Positions 41,678 through 48,868 of a DNA stretch of 64,000 nucleotides are shown in pieces. Within the stretch, counting starts at the first letter, position 1. Each line of letters begins with the position of its first letter. Where the stretch lies: NCBI GenBank assembly GCA_030150405.1, contig JASLFU010000015.1, positions 1 to 64,000 of the forward strand, written 5' to 3'. A program made the position numbers and the translations under genes. This stretch comes from Ignatzschineria sp. (GTDB lineage: Bacteria; Pseudomonadota; Gammaproteobacteria; Cardiobacteriales; Wohlfahrtiimonadaceae). The notes beneath the pieces were generated by a model that made no database searches, was not told the DNA's origin, and saw only the letters and a list, made by a program, of their open reading frames with translations.

Positions 41678-41953
41678 ATGAGTGAAAAAAAGTATTGCGA
41701 CTGCATTGCAACCGCAGAAGAAAAAATTTTGGAGTTTTACAAAAATGAAGGGAATTTAAACAACCCCCATAAAGCAGAGTTTAAAAATAAAGCTTTTGCT
41801 CTAGGGAATACAGGCCCTGGAATACAACCTTATTTGGAAGCAGAGGTTCATTCAGAAACAAAATCGGGAAGACCCAAGAAAACCAAAGTCAGTCTTTATT
41901 TTACATATTGCCCATTTTGCGGACAAAACTGGAAAGAGATGAGCGCCGAATAG
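41678..41953 (+). CDS. Unknown early protein with a treble-clef-like cysteine set
   Basis: The 91-residue protein has YCDCIATAEE at the N-terminus and TYCPFCGQNWKEM at the C-terminus, so four cysteines could bind one zinc. No named family is recognised. Its last codons and stop (GCCGAATAG) lie in copy 2 of the intergenic repeat. Confidence 0.6.
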   Translation: MSEKKYCDCIATAEEKILEFYKNEGNLNNPHKAEFKNKAFALGNTGPGIQPYLEAEVHSETKSGRPKKTKVSLYFTYCPFCGQNWKEMSAE

Positions 41954-41985
41954 CCGGCAGGTTTTTTTAACTTAAAAAAGGAGAG
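41943..41985 (+). repeat. Repeated intergenic element, copy 2
   Basis: GCGCCGAATAGCCGGCAGG, T7AACTTA6, GGAGAGG follow the same order as copy 1, with two Gs fewer in the middle. It ends the preceding gene and supplies the ribosome site of the next. Confidence 0.7.
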
Positions 41986-41993
41986 GCAGAGTA

Positions 41994-42218
41994 ATGAGCA
42001 GTTTAGTAGATATCACAAACGAGCGAAACGAGATGCGCGAAAAATTGCGTAACCCCATTGATGACCTCCAAGTGCCGTACGCCGTGGCAAAGCGCTGGAT
42101 AAAGACGGAGCAGAGATACCAGATAAAGCTCGCAAATATGGAAGCCTCGCGGCTTCAAGGAATCATTAAAGAACAAGCGAAAGAAATTGAAGATTTAAAG
42201 CGGGGAATAAAAAGATGA
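41994..42218 (+). CDS. Unknown small helical early protein
   Basis: The 74-residue product (SSLVDITNERNEMREKLRNP) appears mostly coiled coil, with a basic tail ending EIEDLKRGIKR. GGAGAGGCAGAGTA precedes its ATG and it overlaps the next gene by 4 bp. No function is recognised. Confidence 0.55.
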   Translation: MSSLVDITNERNEMREKLRNPIDDLQVPYAVAKRWIKTEQRYQIKLANMEASRLQGIIKEQAKEIEDLKRGIKR

Positions 42219-42535
42219 GGGAGAGAAAACGGTGCGGAATTTGCCAAGTTTTTTTAACGCCCCAAAACCCGCGGCGGCTTGAATGCCCCGAATGCGGAAC
42301 AGTTTATATACGAGAGCAACCGATTTTGGACAAGCTCATTATTGAGTTAGACGAAAAACACAATTTTGGCATGGATGAGTACTGGCGCTCTATGCACGAG
42401 CTGAAGATTAAATTCAAAACGCCAGAAGATAGAAGCCGATTTGAAGGGCACCTCCGCAATGATGGCGCTTTCAGAAAGAGCTCTAAGTACCACAAGGAAT
42501 GGACCTTTATGTATCTATACAGAATGACTACCTAG
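42215..42535 (+). CDS. Zinc-ribbon protein of the early region
   Basis: The 106-residue protein begins with a zinc ribbon: RCGICQVFLTPQNPRRLECP and ECGTVYIREQ give CxxC(14)CxxC. The rest has no recognised domain. It is translationally coupled to the preceding gene by an ATGA overlap. Confidence 0.6.
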   Translation: MRERKRCGICQVFLTPQNPRRLECPECGTVYIREQPILDKLIIELDEKHNFGMDEYWRSMHELKIKFKTPEDRSRFEGHLRNDGAFRKSSKYHKEWTFMYLYRMTT

Positions 42536-42615
42536 ACACCATAGAGATTCCTGATTGGCTCACAGAGATAAAGGGTAGTGAATTTCATAAAGCATTAGAG
42601 GAGATAGAAAAATGA
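42499..42615 (+). CDS. Very small early protein (38 aa)
   Basis: The frame MDLYVSIQNDYLDTIEIPDW starts inside the end of the zinc-ribbon gene, 2 nt after an AAGGA, and stops by overlapping the next ATG (ATGA). The chain of overlaps before and after supports a real gene. No function is recognised. Confidence 0.45.
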   Translation: MDLYVSIQNDYLDTIEIPDWLTEIKGSEFHKALEEIEK

Positions 42616-42896
42616 CGATGAACACAAAGAAAGAAGAGAGCAAAAGCATATTGATTTTTAGAGGGACGGATAAACCGCTTACACGCGTTATGCATCAAGT
42701 TGTCGGAAAGTTTACGGGAGAATCTGAAGGCGAACCCAGTGGTGAACTCGCAATCAGGTTTGACTATACACCCATCATTAAATTGAAGAACAAAGATTCT
42801 GAATATGAAGATTTTATTGTTTTCCCTTGGGAGTACCTGATAGAGCAAGCAACCCAAGCTCTCAAAAACAGTGAAAAGAAGGAGATAAAAAAATGA
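42612..42896 (+). CDS. Unknown early protein
   Basis: The 94-residue product includes ILIFRGTDKPLTRVMHQVVG and FIVFPWEYLIEQATQALKNS, with beta strands first and a helix at the end. No family is recognised. It overlaps the following gene by 4 bp. Confidence 0.55.
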   Translation: MTMNTKKEESKSILIFRGTDKPLTRVMHQVVGKFTGESEGEPSGELAIRFDYTPIIKLKNKDSEYEDFIVFPWEYLIEQATQALKNSEKKEIKK

Positions 42897-43192
42897 TGTT
42901 TTTAGATCAGATAGCGCATGAACCGATACGAAGAGCCTACAGAACAGGGCATGCGATGCCTGTAAAGATGCGCCTTTACGGTAAGAAGGTGGGGCGGTGT
43001 GAAGAGTGCGGAAGGCCCTCCACGCTTCGCAAGCAGTTTAAAGCAATGCCGGAGAGAGGCGAGAGCCACGCAGAGCAAAAGAAGCTTAATGAAGCAGCCC
43101 GCCAAAAACTTATTCGAGAGCGTGAGGCGTGGCTTAAAGAGCCAATAATCCATTTGAGATGTAGCAAAGCGAGATTAAATCGCAGGCAATAA
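42893..43192 (+). CDS. Unknown basic early protein with partial zinc site
   Basis: The 99-residue protein is strongly basic and has GRCEECGRPSTLRKQF plus a late LRCSKARLNRR. With only three cysteines a zinc site is uncertain. It could bind nucleic acid. It ends an unbroken run of overlapping small genes. Confidence 0.5.
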   Translation: MMFLDQIAHEPIRRAYRTGHAMPVKMRLYGKKVGRCEECGRPSTLRKQFKAMPERGESHAEQKKLNEAARQKLIREREAWLKEPIIHLRCSKARLNRRQ

Positions 43193-43196
43193 AAAA

Positions 43197-43212
43197 CCAC
43201 TCCGAAGAGTGG
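43197..43212 (+). terminator. Stable hairpin CCACTC-CGAA-GAGTGG after the small early genes
   Basis: A 6-bp stem with a CGAA tetraloop follows the stop codon. No T run follows, so it may be an mRNA end-protecting or processing hairpin rather than a terminator. Confidence 0.4.
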
Positions 43213-43306
43213 CTGTACATTAAGCGCCGCTTGGTTTGGACGCCGGCGGCACTCTTAACGAACATTAAAAATGTACTCCATGAGTATATCAAACAAAGGA
43301 AACGAG

Positions 43307-43717
43307 ATGAACAATTTAACAGGTTTAAGCAGAAACGGCGCAACGTTTAGACGTGCGATTAATCGATTAGTAATGGCTGGAAAAGAGGCCGAGATTGGAG
43401 CGCTTAAGCGGGAAGAGATTGGGCGCTTATTGGTACGCATGGCGCACTTAAGCAGTAAGAGCAAGTTAAGCGAGACGGTTTCTGATGTGGCGGTGATCTC
43501 TGCAGAATTGCGCGCAATAGAGCGGGATGTCGCTTACCTTAATTTATTGGTTCGCGGCATTGAGCGGGTGGGCTTGTGGATGGTAAAGCGCCGCATTAAG
43601 CGCCTGCGCACGGAGCTGATCTCGATTGGCTCTGAGATTGTGAATCTTAACCGTATAAATCGCGCGGGGGTTAAACCTGCGGGCATATTTAAGCCAGCGG
43701 AGATGATAAGGGGTTAA
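43307..43717 (+). CDS. Unknown basic helical protein before the primase gene
   Basis: The product of about 136 residues starts MNNLTGLSRNGATFRRAINR; an AAAGGAAACGAG ribosome site supports this ATG over one 36 nt earlier. It is helical and basic with RRIKRLRTELISIGSEI at the C-terminal side. It ends 2 bp before the primase gene, so a replication role is plausible, but no family is recognised. Confidence 0.55.
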   Translation: MNNLTGLSRNGATFRRAINRLVMAGKEAEIGALKREEIGRLLVRMAHLSSKSKLSETVSDVAVISAELRAIERDVAYLNLLVRGIERVGLWMVKRRIKRLRTELISIGSEIVNLNRINRAGVKPAGIFKPAEMIRG

Positions 43718-43719
43718 CG

Positions 43720-46359
43720 ATGAAAAGAATGGACGAAGCAACCCGCCAGAACATCATCAACCTTTTGCAGAGCCATTATCAGATGCGGCCGCAAGGTGGG
43801 GGAGAGCGCTATAAATATGGCGTTTGCCCCAGCTGTGGTAAGCGCAAGCTCTGGGCTTTTGCGAATGATCCGTGGACGATTCAGTGCGATCGGGAATCGA
43901 ACTGCGGGTATAAAGCATCTATGCGGGAGATTCACCCCGAGATGTTTACCACCATTACAGAGCGAGCCATAAAAGCCGCTCCCCAAGATCCCAAAGGGAT
44001 TGCTAAAGCCTATTTGAGCGAGGTGCGGGGTTTAAATATTACCCGTGTTGGGGAGTTTGAGCAGGCAAGTGCATTTAATCCTCGGCTAGGGAAACACTCG
44101 GCAACTGTTCGATTTGCTCTGCCCAATGGCGGTTATTGGGAGCGGGTGATCGAAGAGATTGGCCTGCCGAAAGCGCTCTTTTCTAAGGGATGCCCTTATG
44201 CGGGATACGCTTGGCACTCCCCCGAGTTTGATCCAAAAGCACAAGAGATTTGGGTGGTGGAAGGGATATTTGATGCGCTGGCACTTCAGCAAAATGGGGT
44301 GCATGCGCTCTCGGCAATGACATGCCACAACTTCCCCCATGTAACTCTGGAGGAGATCTATAAAGAGAACCCCTTCGCCACCTTGGTGATTGCGCTCGAT
44401 AGCAATAAAGCCGGGAAGGCGGGGGCTCGTAAAATGGCGCACAAAGCGGAAGAGATGGGCTTTAAGGTGCGCGCGGCGCTCACCAACGATGGAGATGATT
44501 GGAACGATAAGCACTTAAAAAAGGCGCTCTCTAAAGAGGATATTCGCCAATATCGCTACTTTGGAGCGCTGGAGATCGCCAAGACGGCGAGCGAAAAAGC
44601 GATGATTATGTGGGCTCGCAATGGCTGGAATGGCTTTATTGTGGAGCACAATAAGCGCACTTACTGGTGTGAGATGAATCTGGAAGCGCAGCGGAAAGCG
44701 GAAGAGGAGCTAACGGAATCGATGTTACAGCGGACGGGAAGAGGGAGCGCAGAGGAGCTCACCAAAGCGGAGCGCCAGGAGATTCGGGAGGAGGCCTTTC
44801 GACAAAGCGGATCGGTAACGGAGATTGGCACTTGTTTAGTCAATATACTTTATGCCGAGCGCTGCATGATTACAGACGAAACCCAGTTTTATGTGGAGAT
44901 TGAAAATAGCAAAGGAAAAGCAAAAAACACTTTTACCGGTCGCCATTTTAAATCTGCCAGTGAGTTTGGGGCGAGGGTGATCGACTCTCTACCGGGGGCG
45001 AACTTTGATGGCACGGCAAAACAGATCAACACCCTTTATAACGTAAAGGCGAGCGGCGTGCATATGGTAAACACCATCGATTACATCGGCTATTGCCCAG
45101 AAGCGGGGGCATATATCTACCCCCATTTTGCGGTAAAAGATGGCGTGGTGTACACCCCAAATGCGGAGGATTACTACACCTTTGATGGCTACAACATTAA
45201 ATCCACCCTGAAGGTTGCCCGCTTTAATCCATCACTTGAATACAAAAATGAGTGGACGAAGGATTATCTCACCGCTTTTGGTCCGCAGGGGTTAATTGTG
45301 TTGAGCTACTTTTTTGGCTCGCTCTTTGCGACCCAGATTCGTAATGACCGCTTTAAATCCTTCCCCTTTTTGGAGTTTACCGGGGAAGCGGGAGCAGGTA
45401 AGACCACCGTTTTAGATTTTATGTGGATGTTGATGGGGAGAAGCAATTACGAGGGGATTAACCCCGTAACTTCTACAAAAGTCGCCCGCATGCGAACGCT
45501 AATGCAGATCGCCAACATGCCCACCGTTTATTTGGAAGGGCAGGGCGATGTGCCAGACGCAAAGCAGGGTGGCCAGCAGTGGCTGCAAGAAGTTAAGCAG
45601 CTCTTTAATGGAATCTCCCCCCGCTCTCGCGGTGTGCAAAATAGCGGGAATGAGACGAGCGAAGAGCCTTTTTTGGGGTCGCTCATTGTCTCCCAAAACC
45701 GCAAGATTCACGGGGAAGAGGCGATTATCGGCCGCTTTATCTATCTCCATATGACACGAGAGCACCATACGCCAGAGGGCAGAAGAGCAGCGCAACGCTT
45801 AGCAATGCTCGAAACCGAAGATGTATCGGGCTTTTTGGTGGAGGCGATTAAGCGGGAAAAGGAGGTGCTTGCCCATCATGATGCGGTGTATGACCAATAT
45901 CACGAGCAGATTATGAGCTTAGAAGGGGTGGAGACTTCCCGCCTTGGCGATAACCACGCCACCCTTTTAGCGATGCTCGATTCTGTGTGTGAGATGCTCA
46001 ATATCCCCGATGCTATGCGGGAAAAGACGCGGAAATATATCTTTAAAATTGCGCAAGATCGGGAGAAAGATCTGGCGATGGATTGTGATGAAATTCAGGA
46101 GTTTTGGTATCTCTTTGAGTATCTCGAAGAGAGTAACGCACAGATTAATCATGCCCATAACTTTAGAGATCTGATCGCGCTAAATATTAATGAAATGGCA
46201 GAAGTAGCCCGCAATCGGGGATCCAACATTGCAGATCCCGCACTATTGCGAAAGCTATTACCGGATAACAAACGCTATGAATTTATAGCCAACAAGACAG
46301 TAACATCCCGCTACACGGGGAAATCAGTGCGCTGTTATGTATTTAAGAGAGGAGCGTAA
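43720..46359 (+). CDS. Phage primase-helicase with zinc finger, TOPRIM and ATPase domains
   Basis: The 879-residue protein looks like a P4-alpha or DUF927-type replication protein. The zinc finger is at about 29-60 (YGVCPSCGKRKLW, TIQCDRESNCGYK). The TOPRIM domain shows EIWVVEGIFDALALQQNG and LVIALDSNKAGKAGARK. The helicase core has EFTGEAGAGKTTVLDFMWM at about 550. Residues about 791-879 (IQEFWYLFEYLEE, INHAHNFRDLIALNINE, GKSVRCYVFKRGA) repeat the C-terminal module of the prophage antirepressor. This protein likely drives phage DNA replication in place of P2 gpA; no rolling-circle nuclease motif was found. Confidence 0.85.
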   Translation: MKRMDEATRQNIINLLQSHYQMRPQGGGERYKYGVCPSCGKRKLWAFANDPWTIQCDRESNCGYKASMREIHPEMFTTITERAIKAAPQDPKGIAKAYLSEVRGLNITRVGEFEQASAFNPRLGKHSATVRFALPNGGYWERVIEEIGLPKALFSKGCPYAGYAWHSPEFDPKAQEIWVVEGIFDALALQQNGVHALSAMTCHNFPHVTLEEIYKENPFATLVIALDSNKAGKAGARKMAHKAEEMGFKVRAALTNDGDDWNDKHLKKALSKEDIRQYRYFGALEIAKTASEKAMIMWARNGWNGFIVEHNKRTYWCEMNLEAQRKAEEELTESMLQRTGRGSAEELTKAERQEIREEAFRQSGSVTEIGTCLVNILYAERCMITDETQFYVEIENSKGKAKNTFTGRHFKSASEFGARVIDSLPGANFDGTAKQINTLYNVKASGVHMVNTIDYIGYCPEAGAYIYPHFAVKDGVVYTPNAEDYYTFDGYNIKSTLKVARFNPSLEYKNEWTKDYLTAFGPQGLIVLSYFFGSLFATQIRNDRFKSFPFLEFTGEAGAGKTTVLDFMWMLMGRSNYEGINPVTSTKVARMRTLMQIANMPTVYLEGQGDVPDAKQGGQQWLQEVKQLFNGISPRSRGVQNSGNETSEEPFLGSLIVSQNRKIHGEEAIIGRFIYLHMTREHHTPEGRRAAQRLAMLETEDVSGFLVEAIKREKEVLAHHDAVYDQYHEQIMSLEGVETSRLGDNHATLLAMLDSVCEMLNIPDAMREKTRKYIFKIAQDREKDLAMDCDEIQEFWYLFEYLEESNAQINHAHNFRDLIALNINEMAEVARNRGSNIADPALLRKLLPDNKRYEFIANKTVTSRYTGKSVRCYVFKRGA

Positions 46360-46361
46360 GA

Positions 46362-46637
46362 ATGGAAGATATAAATAATTTTGAAGGCATTCAGCAACTG
46401 GCTGATTTATTACTAAAGACGCTTGAGCGAAAGATAGAGATCTCGCAAGAGCCCATGCGATTACTCACCCTGCATGAAGTGGCGGAGCTGCTCTCGATAT
46501 CGCACCAGCACTTAACTAAAAATGTGATGCATAATCCCGGCTTCCCCAAGCCAGTGCGACTTAATGAGCGGGGATCGCTAAGGTTTTATAAGCATGAGAT
46601 TGAAGAGTATATGTGGGGATTAAAAAAGAAAGCGTGA
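46362..46637 (+). CDS. AlpA-like excisionase-type HTH protein
   Basis: The 91-residue product has the MerR-like winged HTH of the AlpA/excisionase group: RLLTLHEVAELLSISHQHLT, then NPGFPKPVRLNERGSLRFYK and HEIEEYMWGL. Such proteins act as excisionase or as activators of phage-island genes. It follows the primase by 2 bp and lies ahead of a perfect inverted repeat that could be its target. Confidence 0.75.
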   Translation: MEDINNFEGIQQLADLLLKTLERKIEISQEPMRLLTLHEVAELLSISHQHLTKNVMHNPGFPKPVRLNERGSLRFYKHEIEEYMWGLKKKA

Positions 46638-46654
46638 TGAAGGGGTTTGTTTTT

Positions 46655-46679
46655 AACTGTTTCCGTTTTGGAAACAGTT
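46655..46679. promoter_or_regulatory. Perfect 10-bp inverted repeat after the AlpA-like gene
   Basis: AACTGTTTCC and GGAAACAGTT enclose GTTTT. A further ACTGTTT lies 5 bp on. No long T run follows. It may be an operator for a dimeric protein or an mRNA hairpin. Confidence 0.5.
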
Positions 46680-46712
46680 ACCCACTGTTTATGAAGATTG
46701 GGAGATAGAAAA

Positions 46713-46970
46713 ATGAAAGAGATTAGCTTTAAAGAGCTATTAAATTACATGCTCGATTCAGATAGCCAGGATGTTATCGCCATCGACAACCATACAAAAG
46801 AGAAATATAGAGTGTGCTTTTTGCCTTATTTCGGGGCTGAAGAAATATCATATGTGGTGGAGCTCTACAAAAAGAGCGGAGAGATAGAAGCGATCCTTGA
46901 TAATCCTTTTGATTTAGTATGGATAAACGAGCAATACAAGTTTTATAAGAATGTTTGGGATGAAGATTAA
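46713..46970 (+). CDS. Unknown small early protein before ssb
   Basis: The 85-residue product starts MKEISFKELLNYMLDSDSQD at an ATG preceded by GGGAGATAGAAA; a TTG five codons earlier is less likely. It is acidic. No family is recognised. It is 11 bp from ssb. Confidence 0.55.
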   Translation: MKEISFKELLNYMLDSDSQDVIAIDNHTKEKYRVCFLPYFGAEEISYVVELYKKSGEIEAILDNPFDLVWINEQYKFYKNVWDED

Positions 46971-46981
46971 GGAGAACAAAA

Positions 46982-47431
46982 ATGTTTAGTCAAACCATGA
47001 TTATCGGCCATCTCGGCCAAGCGCCAGATTTACGTCATACGCCAAACGGCGATGCAGTGGCCACACTTTCGGTGGCGACAAATAAACGGTGGAAAGATAG
47101 AAACACCGGGAAAGAGATGGAACACACAGAGTGGCATCGGGTAAATGTATGGGGAAGGCAAGCAGAAAACGCCGCACAATATTTAAGAAAAGGCTCGCTG
47201 GTGGGCGTTGTAGGGGAGACGCAAACCCGAAAATATACCGATAAAAACGGCATCGAAAGATGGGCGACAGAGATCCGCGCGCAGAGAGTGATGTTTTTAG
47301 ATCGGCAGGGGGCAGGGGCAGCACCTCCTCACCCAGCAGAACAGGCCGCCGCTCAAAGCAGGGAGATGAATCATCCAAGCGAAGAGAGCATGCCCGATTT
47401 TGATTCCTTCGATGATGATCTTCCATTTTAA
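46982..47431 (+). CDS. ssb: Single-stranded DNA-binding protein
   Basis: The OB fold is clear: MIIGHLGQAPDLRHTPNGDA, ATLSVATNKRWKDRNTGKEM, EWHRVNVWGRQAENAAQYL and SLVGVVGETQTRKYTDKNG. The C-terminus ends in the acidic tip DDDLPF that recruits host replication and repair proteins. At 149 residues it is a phage-encoded SSB of normal size, next to the primase. Confidence 0.95.
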   Translation: MFSQTMIIGHLGQAPDLRHTPNGDAVATLSVATNKRWKDRNTGKEMEHTEWHRVNVWGRQAENAAQYLRKGSLVGVVGETQTRKYTDKNGIERWATEIRAQRVMFLDRQGAGAAPPHPAEQAAAQSREMNHPSEESMPDFDSFDDDLPF

Positions 47432-47442
47432 GGAGATGAAGA

Positions 47443-47634
47443 ATGAGAAAATATAGACGAGGAACACCAGAATATGCCCAGTGCCTTACAACATATTTAA
47501 AAACAAAAGAGGGCGCAGCGTTTGCGCTGGATATTCTGAGCCAGCTTATTGAATCATTCACCGTGGATCATAAATCACGAATAAAAGATGTAACGATTGA
47601 TGATGAAAAGCCGATAAAACTCCATTTTGAGTAG
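47443..47634 (+). CDS. Unknown small protein after ssb
   Basis: The 63-residue product contains GAAFALDILSQLIESFTVDH and no recognised domain. AGGAGATGAAGA precedes the ATG. It closes the replication operon before a terminator. Confidence 0.55.
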   Translation: MRKYRRGTPEYAQCLTTYLKTKEGAAFALDILSQLIESFTVDHKSRIKDVTIDDEKPIKLHFE

Positions 47635-47647
47635 AAAAAAGGCGATT

Positions 47648-47700
47648 GTACGCAGATATTAGAGCACTATCCCCCTGTAACCTCTCTAATATTCGCGTAC
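47648..47700 (+). other. Long imperfect hairpin before the replication operon terminator
   Basis: GTACGCAGATATTAGAG and CTCTAATATTCGCGTAC pair over 17 positions with one mismatch and one G-T pair, around a 19-nt loop. It lies directly ahead of a strong terminator. It may be a 3' end-stabilising structure or a protein site. Confidence 0.55.
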
Positions 47701-47706
47701 GTTTTG

Positions 47707-47741
47707 ACGAACTATCTGGGAAAACTGGATAGTTCGTTTTT
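47707..47741 (+). terminator. Strong terminator of the primase-ssb operon
   Basis: A perfect 10-bp stem (ACGAACTATC with GATAGTTCGT) has an 11-nt loop and a T tract. Confidence 0.88.
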
Positions 47742-47742
47742 A

Positions 47743-47771
47743 TTGACTTTTTTATAGTGGTGCACTATAAC
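47743..47771 (+). promoter_or_regulatory. Early promoter with internal operator palindrome, copy 1
   Basis: TTGACT and TATAAC are 17 bp apart. Between and over the -10 lies TATAGTG-GTG-CACTATA, a perfect 7-bp inverted repeat. The same promoter and palindrome occur at 51311-51339. A protein bound here would block RNA polymerase. Confidence 0.8.
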
Positions 47772-47809
47772 TAGAAACAAGATAAATAACGCTTAAAAGG
47801 AGAGGCAAA

Positions 47810-48868
47810 ATGAAAGCATTAGATATTAAAAAGAGAGTGTTAAACAATAAAACGCAGGGCTTTGCAATTAAGATTATCTACGAGATGAAAGATGACTTTA
47901 AAGAGAGCTTCCCCTCTGCAAAGTGGAACAGTGATGAAAAAGTCTGGGAAGTGGGCCCGCGAAGCGGAAGCAGGCTTGAGGCGTGGCGAGATGCGAATGC
48001 TGAAAATTATTTAACGATAATTCAGCAAAACGAAGAGGAGATCGCGCGCACGCTTTATGAAGAATTTGGCAAAGATAGAGAAGAGATCGGCGAATATATA
48101 CAAGAGAAGCGAAATCAGCTGAATAAAGAGATCTTTGAATCACAGCTTGCGGTGGGGATTCTCTCAAGAGGTGTTCGAAGAGGTAGACGCGAACTTCTTA
48201 AAAAAGCACGGGAAGCCGAAAATAAACTGACAATGAAAGAGTGGGAAGAGCAAAATCCCAATCTTATTGCGGAAAATAAAGCGCTTTATAACGCACTTGA
48301 GAAGAGCTATAAACTTGAAACTCTAAAAATGGAGATTGAGAGAGTAAAAGAGCTCTATGGCGCCAATAACAACAGTACGGATGCAAAAAAGATTAAGGAA
48401 GTAATGGGCCGCTCACTAGCAGGATTGAGTGTTGATACTTTAAAAGATCGTGAAGTAGCCAAGCTTTTTGGCGGCTATGCACTTGTGGGTAATAAGAAGG
48501 ATAAAGAGCTTGGGGAGAAAGTGCGAGCGCAAAAAATTAAAGGATTTAAAAGAGCCCAATCAGCGGAGTATTTTTGCGATAAGGAAAATCAGACATTTCA
48601 GAGCGCCAAGTTTTGGATTCACAACATAAACAGACGCCCAGAAGAGTTTGAGGGGTTTATCGATACGCTTGCAAAGCTTGATAAAAAAGTAGAAAAAGCA
48701 CGTAAAAGCGTTAAAACAGAGAGAAGAAAGATGGGGAAAACTCGTTACTGCCCGATTAAAAAAGAGCATGAGAGATATTTTGTAGATGTAGAGATTATCT
48801 TAGATTCTAAAGAGTATGACGCGGCGGTAAAAGAGAGAGAAGAGTTTTTGGAAGAGTGGGGGGTTTAA
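47810..48868 (+). CDS. Unknown coiled-coil protein with a HARP-like N-terminus
   Basis: Residues about 15-55 (AIKIIYEMKDDFKESFPSAK, WNSDEKVWEVGPRSGSRL) resemble the short HARP-type module that accompanies some SNF2-like helicases. The rest of the 352 residues is charged coiled coil with a KTRYCPIKKEHERYFVDVEI segment near the end. It overlaps the helicase gene by one base, so both are made together. A role in DNA recognition or as helicase partner is inferred. Confidence 0.55.
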   Translation: MKALDIKKRVLNNKTQGFAIKIIYEMKDDFKESFPSAKWNSDEKVWEVGPRSGSRLEAWRDANAENYLTIIQQNEEEIARTLYEEFGKDREEIGEYIQEKRNQLNKEIFESQLAVGILSRGVRRGRRELLKKAREAENKLTMKEWEEQNPNLIAENKALYNALEKSYKLETLKMEIERVKELYGANNNSTDAKKIKEVMGRSLAGLSVDTLKDREVAKLFGGYALVGNKKDKELGEKVRAQKIKGFKRAQSAEYFCDKENQTFQSAKFWIHNINRRPEEFEGFIDTLAKLDKKVEKARKSVKTERRKMGKTRYCPIKKEHERYFVDVEIILDSKEYDAAVKEREEFLEEWGV

